The translations under genes were made by a program, and so were the position numbers. A DNA stretch of 64,000 nt from Lineus longissimus (Eukaryota; Nemertea; Pilidiophora; Heteronemertea; Lineidae). The stretch spans positions 7,504,501 through 7,568,500 of the forward strand of contig NC_088313.1 in NCBI RefSeq assembly GCF_910592395.1. The letters run 5' to 3'. Below, one piece after another: positions 32,275-45,367 of this stretch; within the stretch, counting starts at the first letter, position 1, and each line of letters opens with the position of its first letter. The notes under the pieces were generated by a model. That model had not been told where the DNA came from. It worked only from the letters and a program-made list of their open reading frames with translations, and ran no database searches.

Positions 32275-33499
32275 TTAAGTGTGATGGTTGACTGACTTTT
32301 CGAACAAATCCAAAAAGCGGTTCATACATGTCAACCTCTCACCATGATGCCTTTCCATCATATTTTCAACACGGATCTGACCTTCCTGCATCTCTTGGAT
32401 TTGAATCACAACCTTGTCTTGCGGAGAGACCCGGTCTGAAAGTTTCTGCTTTTTCGGACGCGGTTCACCAACTTTAGCTACCCCAGGCCCAGCCCCATTA
32501 TCATCATTACCCCCAACAACCTCAACTGCATCTACCATGTCTACAGCCTCTTTGGGCCGCATAGAGTCCATGAGTTTTTTTGGACGGTTCACTGCCCGGG
32601 TTCCGTAAACCCTGTCCAATTGTTCAAAAAACATTGGAGCAGGTAACCGGGCATTCCCAGTGGAATTCTGGCCATCCAAATGCTTCGTATACTTAGACTT
32701 GATGTACTTCCATTTGTTCAGACACTGTGTTCCGCTAATTTCTGGGTTAATTTCCTTGGCGATACTCGTCCACAGCAGGTCATGCCTGTTGGCAGCACGA
32801 AACTTGTCTTCCTGTTCCAACCGTAATTCTACCAGCTTGGCCTGTTCATTTGGTAACCAAATAATATGGGCAACGGGCATGGGTGCCACAGGCTCAGCTT
32901 CAAGTGGTGGAGCATCATCAGCAGGATCATAATATGCTGGTGGGTCTTGTGGAGTATCTGCTGCTTGGTCTATTTGGTGGTGTGGAGCATCAGCTGCATG
33001 AGCAGGTGGAGCTCCAGCAGCTGCTGGGGCTGGTCTTGGTCTTGGAGGAGCTGCCTGTGATTGAGCACTTAGTCTTGCTTTCTGACTCAGTATCTGTTGT
33101 ATGATGTTGCTTTTTAATGCTGGAGCTGAAATTGAAATGGATCCCATTAGACTTGTTGGTGAAACAGAGGGGTGACACTGTAGGGCCTGACGAAGGATTC
33201 CCAAAAAACATCTTACTCCAAAAAAACATCTGGTCACCAACTCAGTCACAGTGACTGGTTTGATCATGAGTTGGAATGTGGTGGCACGTGCTGTCGACAA
33301 CTGAACAAACAAGGCATAGCCATCATATCACCTATTTGCCAAAATAGGTCTCGATTATTAGCTAGGCATGCTAGGTACTAGCCATCTGGCCTGGGCCAAG
33401 ACAACTTTTAGTAAGAACATACCTGAATCCGGACTCTGCAGAATCTGCAAAATATCGGGCGATACCATAGCATCAACATCGCCCACTTTTATCTTCACC
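32275..33499 (-). CDS. Harbinger Myb/SANT-like partner protein, partial
   Basis: Two exons are visible: 33499-33423 (VKIKVGDVDAMVSPDI, after TTTTCAG, donor GTATG) and 33125-32275 (after TTTCAG). They join in phase as PDS-APALKSNIIQQIL. An upstream exon is implied, unless the ATG in 33499-33423 is the start. A Pro/Ala/Asp-rich linker leads to a Myb/SANT-type trihelix (WLPNEQAKLVELRLEQE, LWTSIAKEIN, TQCLNKWKYIKSKY), the domain that binds Harbinger ends. The tail is acidic, then basic (PRPKKQKLSD), then a C-terminal helix (MMERHHGERLTCMNRF). It lies inside the TIRs of the 21358-34274 unit, convergent with the transposase, so partner is the natural role. No stop interrupts it. Confidence 0.8.
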
Positions 33500-34256
33500 C
33501 TGAAAAGGTAAAGACAGAAAATGACTAAAAGAATACAGCATATTATCGATCCACGACGACACACTCAATGCCTCAAATCAGGCATATGGGGGGGGCGATG
33601 GGCAGGCCACTTAAATAAAAGAAAGGCCTACAATTCAAGAGAGGCCTGCTGCTGAACTGAACCCTGAACACAAACGCAACTGGCCCTAGCTAGCTAGCTA
33701 CAGAATTGAATCAATGGATATCTGAATGACGTACTTAGTACTTTAGGCCCCGCTAGTCTACTGAGTCAATTACATGTATGAAGGCCCAGGCCAACATGAT
33801 CATGATGCTGATGCAGTGCATGATGATGATGATGTACATAGGCTACATGTACTTCAGTGTTCAGTGTAGTAGGCTGATCATGTACATGGACGGTGCAGGC
33901 CTACTTTGTACAAACTGTGTTGTTTAGGCCCTTTCAGTGTCTGAGAATGCATTACAACCGATGTCAGCTAGCAATCCGATAACTATTGTTCTAGTTCTAC
34001 TTCATTTAGGGATATTTGGTAACGAACAGAAGAAATACGGCCAAAAACAGGGGTTTTTTTCATCAGAAAACGTGCTTACAAGTTGCTGGCAGCCATGATT
34101 AATCACGTGTTCTGCGGGTAATTCAAAACCCACTCCTGTGCGGTCCAGGGTAGTCATCGAGAAACTAAGTAGGTCAAATATGACGTCACTCGGGTAGTCA
34201 CCCGAGCAAAATTCTATGTTCGATTGCTCCCCGAGTCACTCGGGGAGAACTCGAGT

Positions 34257-34274
34257 AAGCAATCGAAGTCGGCC
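34257..34274 (-). repeat. Harbinger right TIR
   Basis: AAGCAATCGAAGTCGGCC, inverse of the left 18-mer. The flank CTA, then GTTACTCTAAGTCAAAA (34278-34294), repeats the left flank. Confidence 0.85.
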
Positions 34275-36547
34275 CTAGTTACTCTAAGTCAAAATGTCAA
34301 CTTGAAAATGGCAAATTCTGCCACCTAACCTATTAGCCAGAAACAGTAGCAAAGCACTAAGATCAGGCTTGCATCTACCAATGTAGTGCGCACTGGTGCT
34401 TGCACAGCAGATTTACTGCTAAAAATATGGTTGTCTCTTTGAGAGCTGTTAATTAGGCCATGTGTCCAGGCAATCTGAGGCTAACCAGGCTAATCAGGGT
34501 TTTATACAGCATCCACGGGGGTCACCCACGGGCTACAGACCCTCGAAATGCTAAGCAAAACAAACATGTGCAAACTTCAGGCACAAAATACAACTAATTC
34601 CCCCAAGTCACAACTTTGAAAATAACACCAAAAGATTCTATAGATATTCCTAAACTAAATGGTACCTTTGAAATTACTTTCATACACATATTTACCTGAA
34701 TTAAACTACTTTGAAAAGTTGCAATCTGAAAGTTCACCGCTCACTCATCAAAACAATACATAAGTCTGATGTCATCCAACATGGAGGACAGTTTACAAAA
34801 AGTCACAAATCGCAGCATAAAAATGGTGAAATACAAGCGTTCACCTACTTGTCAACTTACCAGGAGGCTCTCAATCACTAGATTCCCCAAGGACAAATGT
34901 ATCCCTAAAGTTTGAAGGTCCAACTTAGCACAGTTTTGATAAAAATGGCCTTCAAACACGAAAATTTGATCCAGTAAAATTCATACGGTTACATCTAAAA
35001 TCCCAACCTGGAAAACAGGTACTTGTTACACAGCGGGTGTATGTAAAATATGAACCCAGGAGTTGTCCCCAGATGAAACGAAAGGTGAAAAGCTAATATT
35101 GTTACATTACCCCCCCCCCCCCCCCCCCCGGTGGAAAGATTGACACCCTCATCAAAAATAAACTTACGCCAGAATCGAGAGCAACCTTAGTAATATAAAA
35201 GTTCCCCTAAATATAATATGAATATGTACAAAGCAAACTACTAAAACAAATTAACAGGACAACACATGCAGGTACAAATACAATCACAAGGAAAATGCTA
35301 TGTACACAACCCAAATTCATGTCACAACTCAACCATCCACCTGACACTACAAAACCAAACTAGAACATTCCCAGCATCACAGTCGTCACTCCCACTACTT
35401 AGTCTTGCTGTCTGCCAACAAGTGTTTCAACTTCACAATACATAAACTTCCGGCCAAAAAGCTAAATATTATAAGTTTGTTACCCCATGAGTACCAGGAC
35501 TAAATCCAGATTCTCAATTTCATTTTGCAAACAACCAGTTTGACCTAACTCCATACTCAACCAGCATTGACACACCATCAAACCATTGATTATTAGTGCT
35601 TATCCAGTGACAGTGGCACTAACCAACCCAATGTACAGTAAAACACTGCAACATTAAAATATCTAAACAGTGACCAAGCATAAATTTACATACAACAGAA
35701 ATGGTTTCAATTACTAAAACTACTTGATACTAGACAAACAAATTGCAAAATAAAATCTGAAGTTTAACAATTCACATTTAGACGCATGGATTAGGCTAAA
35801 TTACTCAGCGCCATGGCAACCAGTGTACATATAAACAGACTTGGAATGTTAACCAGCAGTTAGTTGCACAAGAATATAACTGACCTAAAAATACAAATTT
35901 GTTACATTCAGTGTTCACAGATGGCGCCCTTGATGCATAACGTTTTAAACAAGACCACAATAATTTGGCAAGATGAGTTTTTAGGCTACTGTAAAGTACT
36001 GTATTCATTATGCGAATCACTTATCACTTTTTTAACCACTCAAACAGAGATAGCTCAAGTGATTTCTATACCTGAGGTAGTACCCAACAATCAGCACCGT
36101 GATATATATCCAAACAATGCACTTCTACAAATGCCTGCACAACATTCAACAAGTTAAAATAAAGCGAACCAAAACAGTTGTTTCAGGACTCAATCTCAAA
36201 TGGCAGGTTTGTTGACACGCTCATTATAACACAAATATATACGCAGATCAAAATACTCTATCAGAAATGCATATGAACCCGACAATGTAATGTTAATCTA
36301 GAACCGCATAAGTCACTTCAAATGTTACCGTGTCAAAAGGACACCACACCTTCAACATGTTTACATTATACCAATGTACTCCAAACACCAGAATTCATAC
36401 AGCAGCTGTTACACCAATTAATTTGAGCAAAATCTTGGGCATGTGCCTACCCAGCACCTACTTAAATCTCACTACCCTGAAATGTGCACTAAACAGTCGA
36501 ATAAGCACCACACAATGTCCTAGAATAGAAGTTATCTATTGCAATCT
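34275..36547. other. Intergenic stretch with a 20-C homopolymer
   Basis: AT-rich, no supported gene. It contains an uninterrupted run of 20 C at 35110-35129. Short frames (35864-36157 and 36330-36551) have no recognisable domain. Confidence 0.4.
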
Positions 36548-36910
36548 CTAAAAGTCAAACACTGACAGTGACAGCTCGACATCGTCTCGTTCGTTAAGAA
36601 ACTTGGAGAATCGATCACTACACTCCTCATCTTCTTCTGTAGGCCGCGGATCAGGATTGACACTTGGGACTCCAGCACAGGTACACACGCAGTTGCGTTT
36701 GGACAGTTCTTCCAGTAGTGCGGTTTGCTTCGTTAGTTGCTCTTGAATACACGTAAGTGTCAAATTATCTGGCGCACCGGTCTTGTTAGTTTCGAATTCA
36801 GCTATGGCATCCTTAACCATTTCAAACATATCTCGTCTAAAGTGCTCTCCAGAGCCGTAAATATCAGTCGGCAGCGTTGTGCTTGCTGCACTAGGCATGT
36901 TCTGATCCAT
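36548..36910 (-). CDS. Hypothetical small coiled-coil protein
   Basis: 120 codons with an ATG at 36910 and a stop at 36548. The composition is protein-like: an acidic start, a helical middle (DMFEMVKDAIAEFETN, IQEQLTKQTALLEELSKR), a CVCTC cluster and an acidic tail (PTEEDEECSDRFSKFL). No family is recognised. It could be a first exon, a small host gene or an accessory ORF of an unseen element. A TATA-like GTATATAGAG lies about 40 bases upstream. Evidence for expression is lacking. Confidence 0.35.
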   Translation of the reverse strand: MDQNMPSAASTTLPTDIYGSGEHFRRDMFEMVKDAIAEFETNKTGAPDNLTLTCIQEQLTKQTALLEELSKRNCVCTCAGVPSVNPDPRPTEEDEECSDRFSKFLNERDDVELSLSVFDF

Positions 36911-37530
36911 AACGGTAGGGAGTTCAGTGACTGAGAAATTTAAACTTGAGTATATAGAGAAATACAGTGTATTTCCAGAAAGAGCTGAGCAAAAGAAAGA
37001 AAACGCTGCAAAAGTTTTGAAAATCGGTTGATTATTTAGGATTCTACGGTCAATTTCACGTCACCGATAATTGGCTTGAGACAAAGGCAGTCATTATCTC
37101 ACTGTACATAATACAATACATAGCATTCTATCTCTAGGCATGTGATGGTAAGGTTTTTAGCCAAAAAACACTGTTTAAACATGTTTAAAATGCTGTATTT
37201 TCTAAAAGCCTTGACAGATTACCACCAAATTTGGTACACAACCTCAGAGTGACCTACCGAACAAAAACCCGCATTTGAAATAGTTCTGCTAGATTCAATA
37301 TGGCCGATAAAATCCAAGATGGCCGACACAACATGTTACTTCACAATTAGCACTATGTAACCATGTCAACTAGGGAAGCATATCTGACAAACTAAAGTGC
37401 AATTTCAGTTTTTTGTATCAATTCTTTGCTTCAAAAGTTTCAAGTATACAAAATGGGTGACAAAATCAAAGATGGCCGCCCAAATCCAAGATGGCTGCCA
37501 TTGCTCCTTTCAAGGCACGTAAGTATCATA
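36911..37530. repeat. AAGATGGC-rich repeat field receiving DIRS copy 2
   Basis: Repeated CAATATGGCCGATAAAATCC, AAGATGGCCGACAC, AAGATGGCCGCCC and AAGATGGCTGCC motifs at 37300-37500. Similar CCATATTGGATTTTGGC motifs resume at 50690-50718 and 52577-52605, beyond the DIRS and BEL insertions. Confidence 0.5.
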
Positions 37531-37992
37531 TTGTGTCATTCAAACTTACCTATGGAACACTTTTGCATGTTACTCCATTTGGGCTCAAACACAAGAGTAT
37601 CCCTTTAATTTTCTAAAGGGAGAACTGAGTTAACAGCTCGGCCGCCAGGCGGCGCCCTGACCGATCCCGCGAGATCGCGCCGATCTTATGCCGCCATATT
37701 CAGTCTTTACTCTTGTGCTTCTACGAAGCTGCCGTGAATTCGATTTAAAACCAAATTCAACCAGCCAAGTCTAGACGATTTTTGGGTTCATTCACCTACG
37801 GGGTAGACCGCCAAACTAATCTTGGCATTAGTATTGTCCAGTCTATTTAATTATAGACATGTTCTTAGCTAGCTTAGTCGACCCGGCTCCATTATTTTGA
37901 TCTTGGTAGGGTAGAGTTAAGTAGGCTATTCTCCGCTCTATTGTAATGAACAAGACTCAGATCCATTGCAATAGTGTTTAATTCAAGTAGGC

Positions 37993-40280
37993 ATGTTTTC
38001 CTTTCCATTAATTATTGCGTCCTTTCTGGCCTACTTGGGGTTTCCAGTGTTTTTATTGTCATTGGTACCATTTTTTATATGGCGTACCCCTCCGACGGCA
38101 TCCTTTGTCTCACCACAAAGGAATGCCTCTGGTGGCGGGAAACGGACCGCGAAGACGCCTAAACCCTCTTCCGGTTCCGTTTCCGGGCATATAACCCGGA
38201 GGTCTAGCAAACCTCCCGCCACCACCCCTTCCGTCAGCCGAATTCCGGTTCCGGCCGCGGCTGCGAAGGATGCGGGATCTGACATTATTAATGTCTGTGG
38301 TCCCAAGGGAGACTTACATCCAATAAGTCTCCAAGGGTTTAATATACCCCGGACCTCAGGGAACCTTCCGGTTCCTCTGTCGTCCGCTCCCCCGAGTACA
38401 AGCCCTTTGTACCCGCGGGAGCACCCTGCTTCCAGTCCGCCGATTGCAGTTCCGGTTACTGACGCGGGTTCCCGTTTTTCAGTAACCGAAGACTCTACTG
38501 GGGGTTTTTCTCAGTCTTTACTGCGAAATAACCCCAGTCCTCATGGACACAGTAGAGTAGGGCCGGACTTTATAACGCCACCTCCGAAACGCCATGCGTC
38601 TTCGGTAACAGCGTTTCCGCCCTCCGTACCTCCTTCTAAAAGGGCATCCGGTAGCTCCATACCGGCGAAGGAGTTACGGGCATTTCCGGTTTCGGACTTC
38701 GTCCTACCGGAAATGCAGGCACCTTCCTACGTTGGCCAACCTCTTGGGTGGAACCAACCGGAAGTGCCACCCCCTCCTCGTAGCAGAGGCGTCGTTCCCA
38801 TGGAACGACCTACGCAGAGAGGACATCTGAACTCTGGTTCAGAATATGGGCATCTTCCGCTTCCGGAAGACCCATTCGCCCGTACATACGGCTTCCAGGG
38901 TTCGCTTATGCGCTCACCCTCGCCTCAACCGCCCGTCGTTGAGAGAAGCCGCACGTCGGGTCCGGAACCCGAGTCGGGACAGCAACTGTCCCAGCTCATC
39001 CAGATGGTAGCAGGTCTTACTGATAGACTCAGCCATCTGGAGCAGGGTTCCTGTTCCTCTGGTGCGCCGGGTCCCATCGGATACCCACCATCCGACTCCT
39101 CTATTTTAGAGGAATTTTCTGAGAACGAGAGTTCTCAGCCAGGCTACCGCTCCCCCAATCAGGAGGAGCTGTCACCAGAGGAGGCCAGTATCTTGTCGGA
39201 TATGAGGACACTCAGATCCTTGATCAGAGCGTACCTCCCGCAGGATCTGTGCCCTACCCCGCCGGAACTGCCAGCCTTGTCAACACCGACCTTTTCACTC
39301 TGGGGACAGGAAGTGGATCCCAATCCACAGGTTTCTCAAGGCTCCACTCGGGCACTTGAATTCCTTCCTCCCTCCCCGTCGGTGGTAGCGGTCTCTGAAC
39401 TTTTGGAGCGTACAATCAGAGACTCACAAGGCGCCCACCAACGTACTTCCATCCCTGTCCTTCCGGCAGTCGGACCGGAAGCTTGGTGTAAACCGGGGAA
39501 GTTGTTCACGGCACAACTTCCTCCCTAAGGCAGTACCGCGCTGACTATTATCGAGTCAGCTCGGCCGGCTGTCCAGCTGCAGCATCGACTTCCATATTAA
39601 AGGACGATGTACAGCTGGACCAACTCGTGCCTAGGGTGACCTCCTCCTCGACTTACCGAGACCTTAGAGCACAAGAGGGTCTTGCCAAAAACACGTTAGC
39701 GGTGCTCTCCTATGCAGAGCACACTAACCTGGCCCTAGCTAGATCCCTAAAAGATAATGAGTCACTATCTGATGACACAAAATCGCTTGTGACATCCTTG
39801 TCACATTCGATTAGGCACGCTATTGCTCTGTCCGCCAAGACCGCAGCAAATAGCGTCCTACTCCGTAGAGACGCCGCACTGGGCTCTCTCAATGTCATCA
39901 GATCCCTCCAGCTGGAAGGGGCCTTAAGAACCGCTCCTATGGACGGTTCTTTCCTATTCGCAGATTCTGTACAAGAGGCGGCTCAAGCACAGAAAGATTC
40001 GGACAAATTATATGCCCCCACTGCGACACAGAGGGCCAAGACCTCTCTACCTAACGCTAGAAAGATAGAGAGGCCCCAGCAGGCATCGGGTTCAATCCCG
40101 TACGCCAGGCAGGTCCTGCCTAGGCCTACCCCGCCTGGTCAGCCTGCTCCTGCTGGATCCTTCCGACGGGAAGCGGAGGGTCGCCGGACTGGAAAGAGGA
40201 AAAATACTTCCTCTAACCAGGGTGGATCCGGTCCGACTAAGCACTCCTTTCGTCCAAGGGGTGCTGGCCGGAAGAGGTGA
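37993..40280 (+). pseudogene. DIRS Gag pseudogene, copy 2
   Basis: Same protein as 25510-27798, with the ATG at 37993. A one-base loss turns CCCGTTAGG of copy 1 into CCCTAAGG and creates a TAA ending the frame at 39528. The remainder reads on in another frame from about 39535 to 40280 without further stops. Synonymous and conservative differences from copy 1 are few, so inactivation is recent. Confidence 0.85.
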
Positions 40281-41607
40281 CTCCCCCCTCCTTTCTCCTC
40301 CCGGACGCAAAAAGGAGCCGACTTCGGTAGTCGGGGGCCGTCTGCAAAAATTTGCAGACATTTGGGATGATTGGTGCCCAAAGGGGTCCCCAGTCCCAAA
40401 CATGTTGAGGTACGGAGTGAAACTAGATTTCAACTGTACCCCCCCCCCCCCCCCCCCCGACTACCATATATCCAACCCCAGTTCAGCCACCGAAGGACCC
40501 AGTCAAGGCCTCTGCCCTCCAAGCAGAGGTCGCGGCATTGCTGGAGAAGCAAGCTATCCAGGTCCTTCAAGATCCATGCTCCCCCGGCTTTTACAGCCAC
40601 GTTTTCTTGGTTCCCAAGAAAGCAGGGACATGGAGGCTGATCATAGACCTTTCCAGGTTAAACACCTTCTTGAATGTTCCTCATTTCAAGATGGAAACCA
40701 CCAGGTCTATAGCAACGGCGATACAGCCCAACGATTGGGCGGTATCGATGGATTTAACAGATGCGTACTTACATGTACCGATCCATCCAGAGTATCAACA
40801 CTTCCTTCGATTCCATTACGAAGGAAAGACGTATCAATTCAGGGCCCTGCCTTTCGGTCTGGCATCGGCACCCCTAATTTTTACGATGATAGTCACAGCC
40901 TTCGTCGCTCCCTTTCACGTGATGGGGTTCAAGCTCCATCACTACCTAGACGATTGGCTACTCCGTTGCAAATCGCGGGAACTACTACTGCAACAACTTC
41001 AGGTTCTAAAGCAAAAAGTAGTTTCCGCAGGTTGGATTATCAACGAAACAAAGTCAGAATTCATACCATCCCAAGACTTCGTTTACGTTGGAGTTCGGTT
41101 CCTTACGGCCACAGGGAAAATGCTGCCCCCCCCTAGACAGGATAAAGAAAATTCTTCATCTCGTCGCAGAATTCAGAGGAAGGACTCAAGCTCCCGCAAG
41201 GCGATGCTTGAGCCTTTTGGGACTTCTGAATTCGGCAGCAGACAAAATCCCCCTTGGCCGTCTATATATGCATCCCATCCAGATGTTTCTAATGTCTCTA
41301 TGGAAACCCCACAGGGACCCATTAGACAAGTTGGTATTGATACCTCAATACCTACTCAAGAACGTCTGGAACTTCTGGGAGTTGGAGACTCGTCTCCAAA
41401 GCGGTGTAGATCTTGCTCCACCGGCCCCAGAAGTGTCCCTGTTCACAGATGCTTCTCTACTAGGGTGGGGAGCACATCTGAACAACGGGGACATGTCCAT
41501 AAGGGGTCTATGGACAAGGGAGGAGACCATTCTTTCAATAAATATATTGGAAATGAAGGCTGTCCTTCTTGCCGTGAGGGCTCTTTCCCTTCACCTGAAG
41601 AATCAGA
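40222..41607 (+). pseudogene. DIRS RT-RNase H pseudogene, copy 2
   Basis: It starts like copy 1 but shifts at the 20-C run (40439-40458). The RT core is readable from about 40538 with all motifs (LTDAYLHVPIHP, ALPFGLASAP, HYLDDWLL). One extra C in the CTGCCCCCCCC run near 41132 shifts it again. RNase H begins in the third frame (SLFTDASLLGWGAHL) and is cut at 41607, losing the LFSDNS and ADALSR blocks that copy 1 has at about 29109-29368. It cannot make active RNase H. Confidence 0.85.
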
Positions 41608-43034
41608 CAATCTCCGAAGGTAGATCTGTTCGCCACCAGGCTGAACAATCGCCTTCCCATCTATTACTCTCCACTTCCGGACGAAGAGGCCCTGGAAGTC
41701 GACAGCCTTACAGCCTCTTGGGTCGGGCTGAACGCATATGCGTTTCCACCCCTCCCTCTCATCCAACCAGTCCTGAACAAGATCTTGACCAGCCACCCGG
41801 TGAAAATAACTCTCATCGCACCTTGCTGGCCAAATCAGGCCTGGTTCCCAGCCTTGCTGGAGCTCCTGATAGACCACCCCAGGAGTCTTCCTACTTGGAA
41901 GCACCTCCTGTGGTACCCCCTGGGGAGATGCTACCACCAGAACCCTGGATTTTTCAAGTTTCACGCCTGGAACTTATCCAGTTGCATCTCCACCAGAGAG
42001 GCTTTTCGGACATCGCTGTCAAGCGCATGTCCGCACCTCAAAGGGGGTCTGCCCTTGATGTGTATCAAGGAAAGTGGTCTACCTTCACTTCCTGGTGCAG
42101 GGAGAACGGAGTTAATCCGATCTCTCCCTCTATATACAGATTAGTTGATTTCCTTATTGAATTATTCACGGAAAGACAACTATCTGTCACGGCTATAAAA
42201 GGGTACAAGTCCGCCATCGCTTCTACCCTCCGTGTTTTAAGCACCTGGGATCTTCGTTGGGAGGACCAAATAACCCCTCTTTTCAGAGGAATGTTATTAG
42301 AGCGTCCTAGACCGGTTCACAACACCCCTAAATGGGACCTTTCTGTTGTCCTTAAGGTGCTCATGAGGCATCCTTTTGAACCCATGTCTATTTCATACAT
42401 GAAATATCTGACACTCAAAACGGTCTTTCTAGTAGCCTTGGCTACCGCCCAACGGAGATCAGAGCTCCATGCACTTTCTTTTAAGAAGCTGGCTTTTAGA
42501 AAGGGAGGGGAGGTTATCCTGGCTTTCATACCAGGCTTTCTGGCGAAGAACCAGGGACCGGCCGCCTCTCGGCCCCCGGTTACTATTCCCTCTCTGTCAG
42601 GAACGATCTCTTATGATCTTCCTGACAGAACTTTATGTCCCGTCAGGGCCCTAAAGTTCTACATAAATAGGACAAAACCTCCCGGTATCCGCCAGGGGAG
42701 AGAGCGTTTGTTTTTGTCCTATAAGGAGGGAAATAAACGAGAGATAGCGGCCGCCACTATTTCAAAGTGGATTGTGGAGACTATTCGTCTTTCCTACAAC
42801 ACCTTGAAGACTTCCTCTGATCTTCGTGCGCTAGCTAACATCTCAGCGCACGAAGTTAGAGCACTAGCCACCTCCTGGGCTAACTACCGAGGAGTTGCTC
42901 TTCAAGAAGTCGTTTCCGCTGCATGTTTGAGTAATCACTCCACATTCTCTCGTTTCTACCTACGTGACGTTTCTTCCCTCGTAGATGGCATGCACACAAT
43001 CGGCCCGATTGTGTCTGCGGGGCATGTTGTTTGA
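41608..43034 (+). pseudogene. DIRS recombinase region, copy 2, fused to truncated RNase H
   Basis: The deletion at 41607 joins the RNase H frame to the recombinase frame, giving a single open frame 41088-43034. From about 41935 onward the recombinase domain matches copy 1, including ATAQRRSELHAL, AHEVRALATSWA and FSRFYLRDV, so the recombinase itself could still be intact. The post-RNase H segment remains readable in the other frame at 41785-42144. A run of about 21 A at 43050-43070 replaces a 6-A/9-G stretch of copy 1. Confidence 0.8.
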
Positions 43035-43531
43035 TCCTGGCTAGATCAAAAAAAAAAAAAAAAAAAAAAGGAAAAGGGGGGTTGCCCGATTGAAGAGTCA
43101 AACGCGCATCTTGCGCCATTTTTGATATGCCCTATCTTCAACAATCCAGGCAACCCCTAGTAGACTAGAAAGGACGCAATTTCTTATTGTTGTTTAGCAA
43201 TAACTCATCTACACCCTTGAACATGCCTTACTTGCTCTAAGCTCTGTTGCTGGAAAGAAGATGGTTTTATTACGCAATTCTAGCGCTTTCCGGAGAATGG
43301 GTCTATTACTCTCTATAATATGATTGTAATACCAGAGTCTTTCTATACAAGGGTCTGGTCACCGGCAACTTTCCTTTGATCACACGGCTCTCTCGGGCAA
43401 TTAACTGGAGCCAGATGAAGCCATTTATTTTTTCTTAAATTTTGCGCAAACGTCGTAAGTCAGTTCTATCAACTTCCGATGGTGGCGCGCTTTTTCGCCG
43501 AAGCCCACCGAGTTTCTCCGAACCGTTCCGA

Positions 43532-45367
43532 ATGAGGAAGACACTAACAACAAAAATGGCGGACGAGGGAGTTGTCTTTCAAGATTTTCCGGTTAATTTA
43601 GACGATATGCACGATAATCTTGGTCAAAATGACTTTGATTATGTTTTTTCTGATACGGAATGTGTTGAAGAACATGATGAAGAGAACATTCAGCCGAAGA
43701 AGTCATCGTGGAAGTGTCCAGTGTGTGAAAAAACATTCGGCAGTGTATCCGGTTTGAGAAGTCATGTAAAAAAACATGACCCCAAAATGAAAGTGAAAGG
43801 TAGGCTTGCCCTTGCACATCATAATTCCCATTTTCAACAAGACCCTTGGCCTGAGCCTAAATCCCCCACCAGGCCTTGTCCTAATGGCCTAATATGCCAC
43901 TAATTATGGGCACTGTACTGCACATGCTGCATTGTGTACTGCTGTACTGTATGCAACACCCATGTGGTCTGACATCATGACCTAGTCCTAATGAAAAATA
44001 ATCGTTATTCCAGCATCAGCATGTCTTGTATTGGTTGAAGTTGAAGCTACTGGTGCGTCAAAGAACAAGAAATGCAAACTTGAGGTTGACCAGTCTAATA
44101 AAGAATCCAAGTCATCAAAGAAAAGTCGTGGTAAGTTCACTCTACTTTTGCCTTGTTTCAGTCATTCTCAGACATCAAAATTGTCATGATGAGGAATCAA
44201 AGAACTTTTATGTTATTGTTTAAGACTAAGTGAGAGGCAAAAAATACAGCCTGATCTGATGAATAATAATCCTATTCTATGTGTTTTCTCTATCTAATGC
44301 TTATAAAATTTTCACTTTTTTTAGGATATCCCCGGCCGGTTAGCCTGTATTCAAAGGAAAAGTATGTTGAAGAATTTCCAGAATTCGTGAAGAAATGCTT
44401 ATCGAAATTTACGGGTGACGCAATGTTTGCAGTCCAGGGGAGCATCTACGGTAGTAAGATAATCCAAATGGCAACTCTGTTGAAATCATCGTTAAGTGAA
44501 GCTCAGAACATTGAAACAATTGAACAGCTTCTGTTGGAAACGGTTTGGAGTATTGTCACAGCTGGGGATAGCGAGCTGTTACCAAGTGCATGCCGGTTAA
44601 AAGTGTGGAACAAGTCTTCTGGAGCAATGTTCGATCGAATATTTGTAACCAAATGTGCCGACACATTTGCTGAACTATCCGGATATAGTGACACCGTCAT
44701 TTCTAAAATGTTGTTTTCAAACTTCCTTCAAGACTTGATAGAGGAAGTCATTGTACATCATGATACAATCGACTGTCCTGCTTCTGACATTAGCAAGATT
44801 GACAAAATCAGTGAAAATGAGCAGAAAGCGCTGCGCTATGTTGGTGGTGCTATGGTGCGAATACTGAACAAGAAGTTTGCTCGTAGTAAAAACAGTGCAG
44901 ATTATATTGACTGTGTAAAGAAATTTGGCAGCAGTAATGTGATCCCCCATACACATTCATTCTTGGAAAAAACGGCAGATTTGACTCGTGCTCTTAATCG
45001 TGGGGGACTGATCAACATTTCAGACACATTCTACCTGTTTTTGCGGAGTGTTGAAGATACTGTAAGAGAAATCTATCGAGTATCCAGTCTTTCATCGTAT
45101 CATGGCGGGGACATTCGAGATGGTGTCGAGGACAAAATAATGTCAAAACCGATTACGCTCAAATACTGGGACGATCTTTCAAGTCTGCTTCCTGAGCATG
45201 ACCAACAACTGAATTTATTCAGGAAAGTAGTGAAGTTGTATCTGGTCTTGAGGGGTTTTTCGCTGGCGCGATCGGTAAAGGACACTATTCAGGAAAAAAC
45301 CAAGCAGGTGTTGAAAGGTCAAAAAGCGTTGAGAAAGGGACTGAAGGAAAGTAAGACATTGCCCTGA
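43532..45367 (+). CDS. P-element accessory gene: C2H2 finger plus helical domain
   Basis: Exons 43532-43799, 44014-44130 and 44325-45367. All junctions are GT-AG and keep phase (1, 1), giving 475 residues without a stop. The N-terminus is acidic (DTECVEEHDEENIQ). One classic C2H2 finger follows (CPVCEKTFGSVSGLRSHVKKH). Exon 2 is basic (KNKKCK, KESKSSKKSR), a likely nuclear signal. Exon 3 is a globular helical domain of about 345 residues with ALRYVGGAMVRI, LKYWDDLSSLLPEHDQQ and RKVVKLYLVLRGFSLARS; I do not recognise it. The start could also be the second Met (43556). It lies wholly between the P inverted repeats, convergent with the transposase. A DNA-binding or regulatory accessory role is inference only. 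Confidence 0.75.

Noticed and set aside
32660-33104. Plus frames rich in Ser, Trp and Cys opposite the Myb/SANT gene
   Set aside because: Antisense of the Pro/Ala-rich linker. No independent support.
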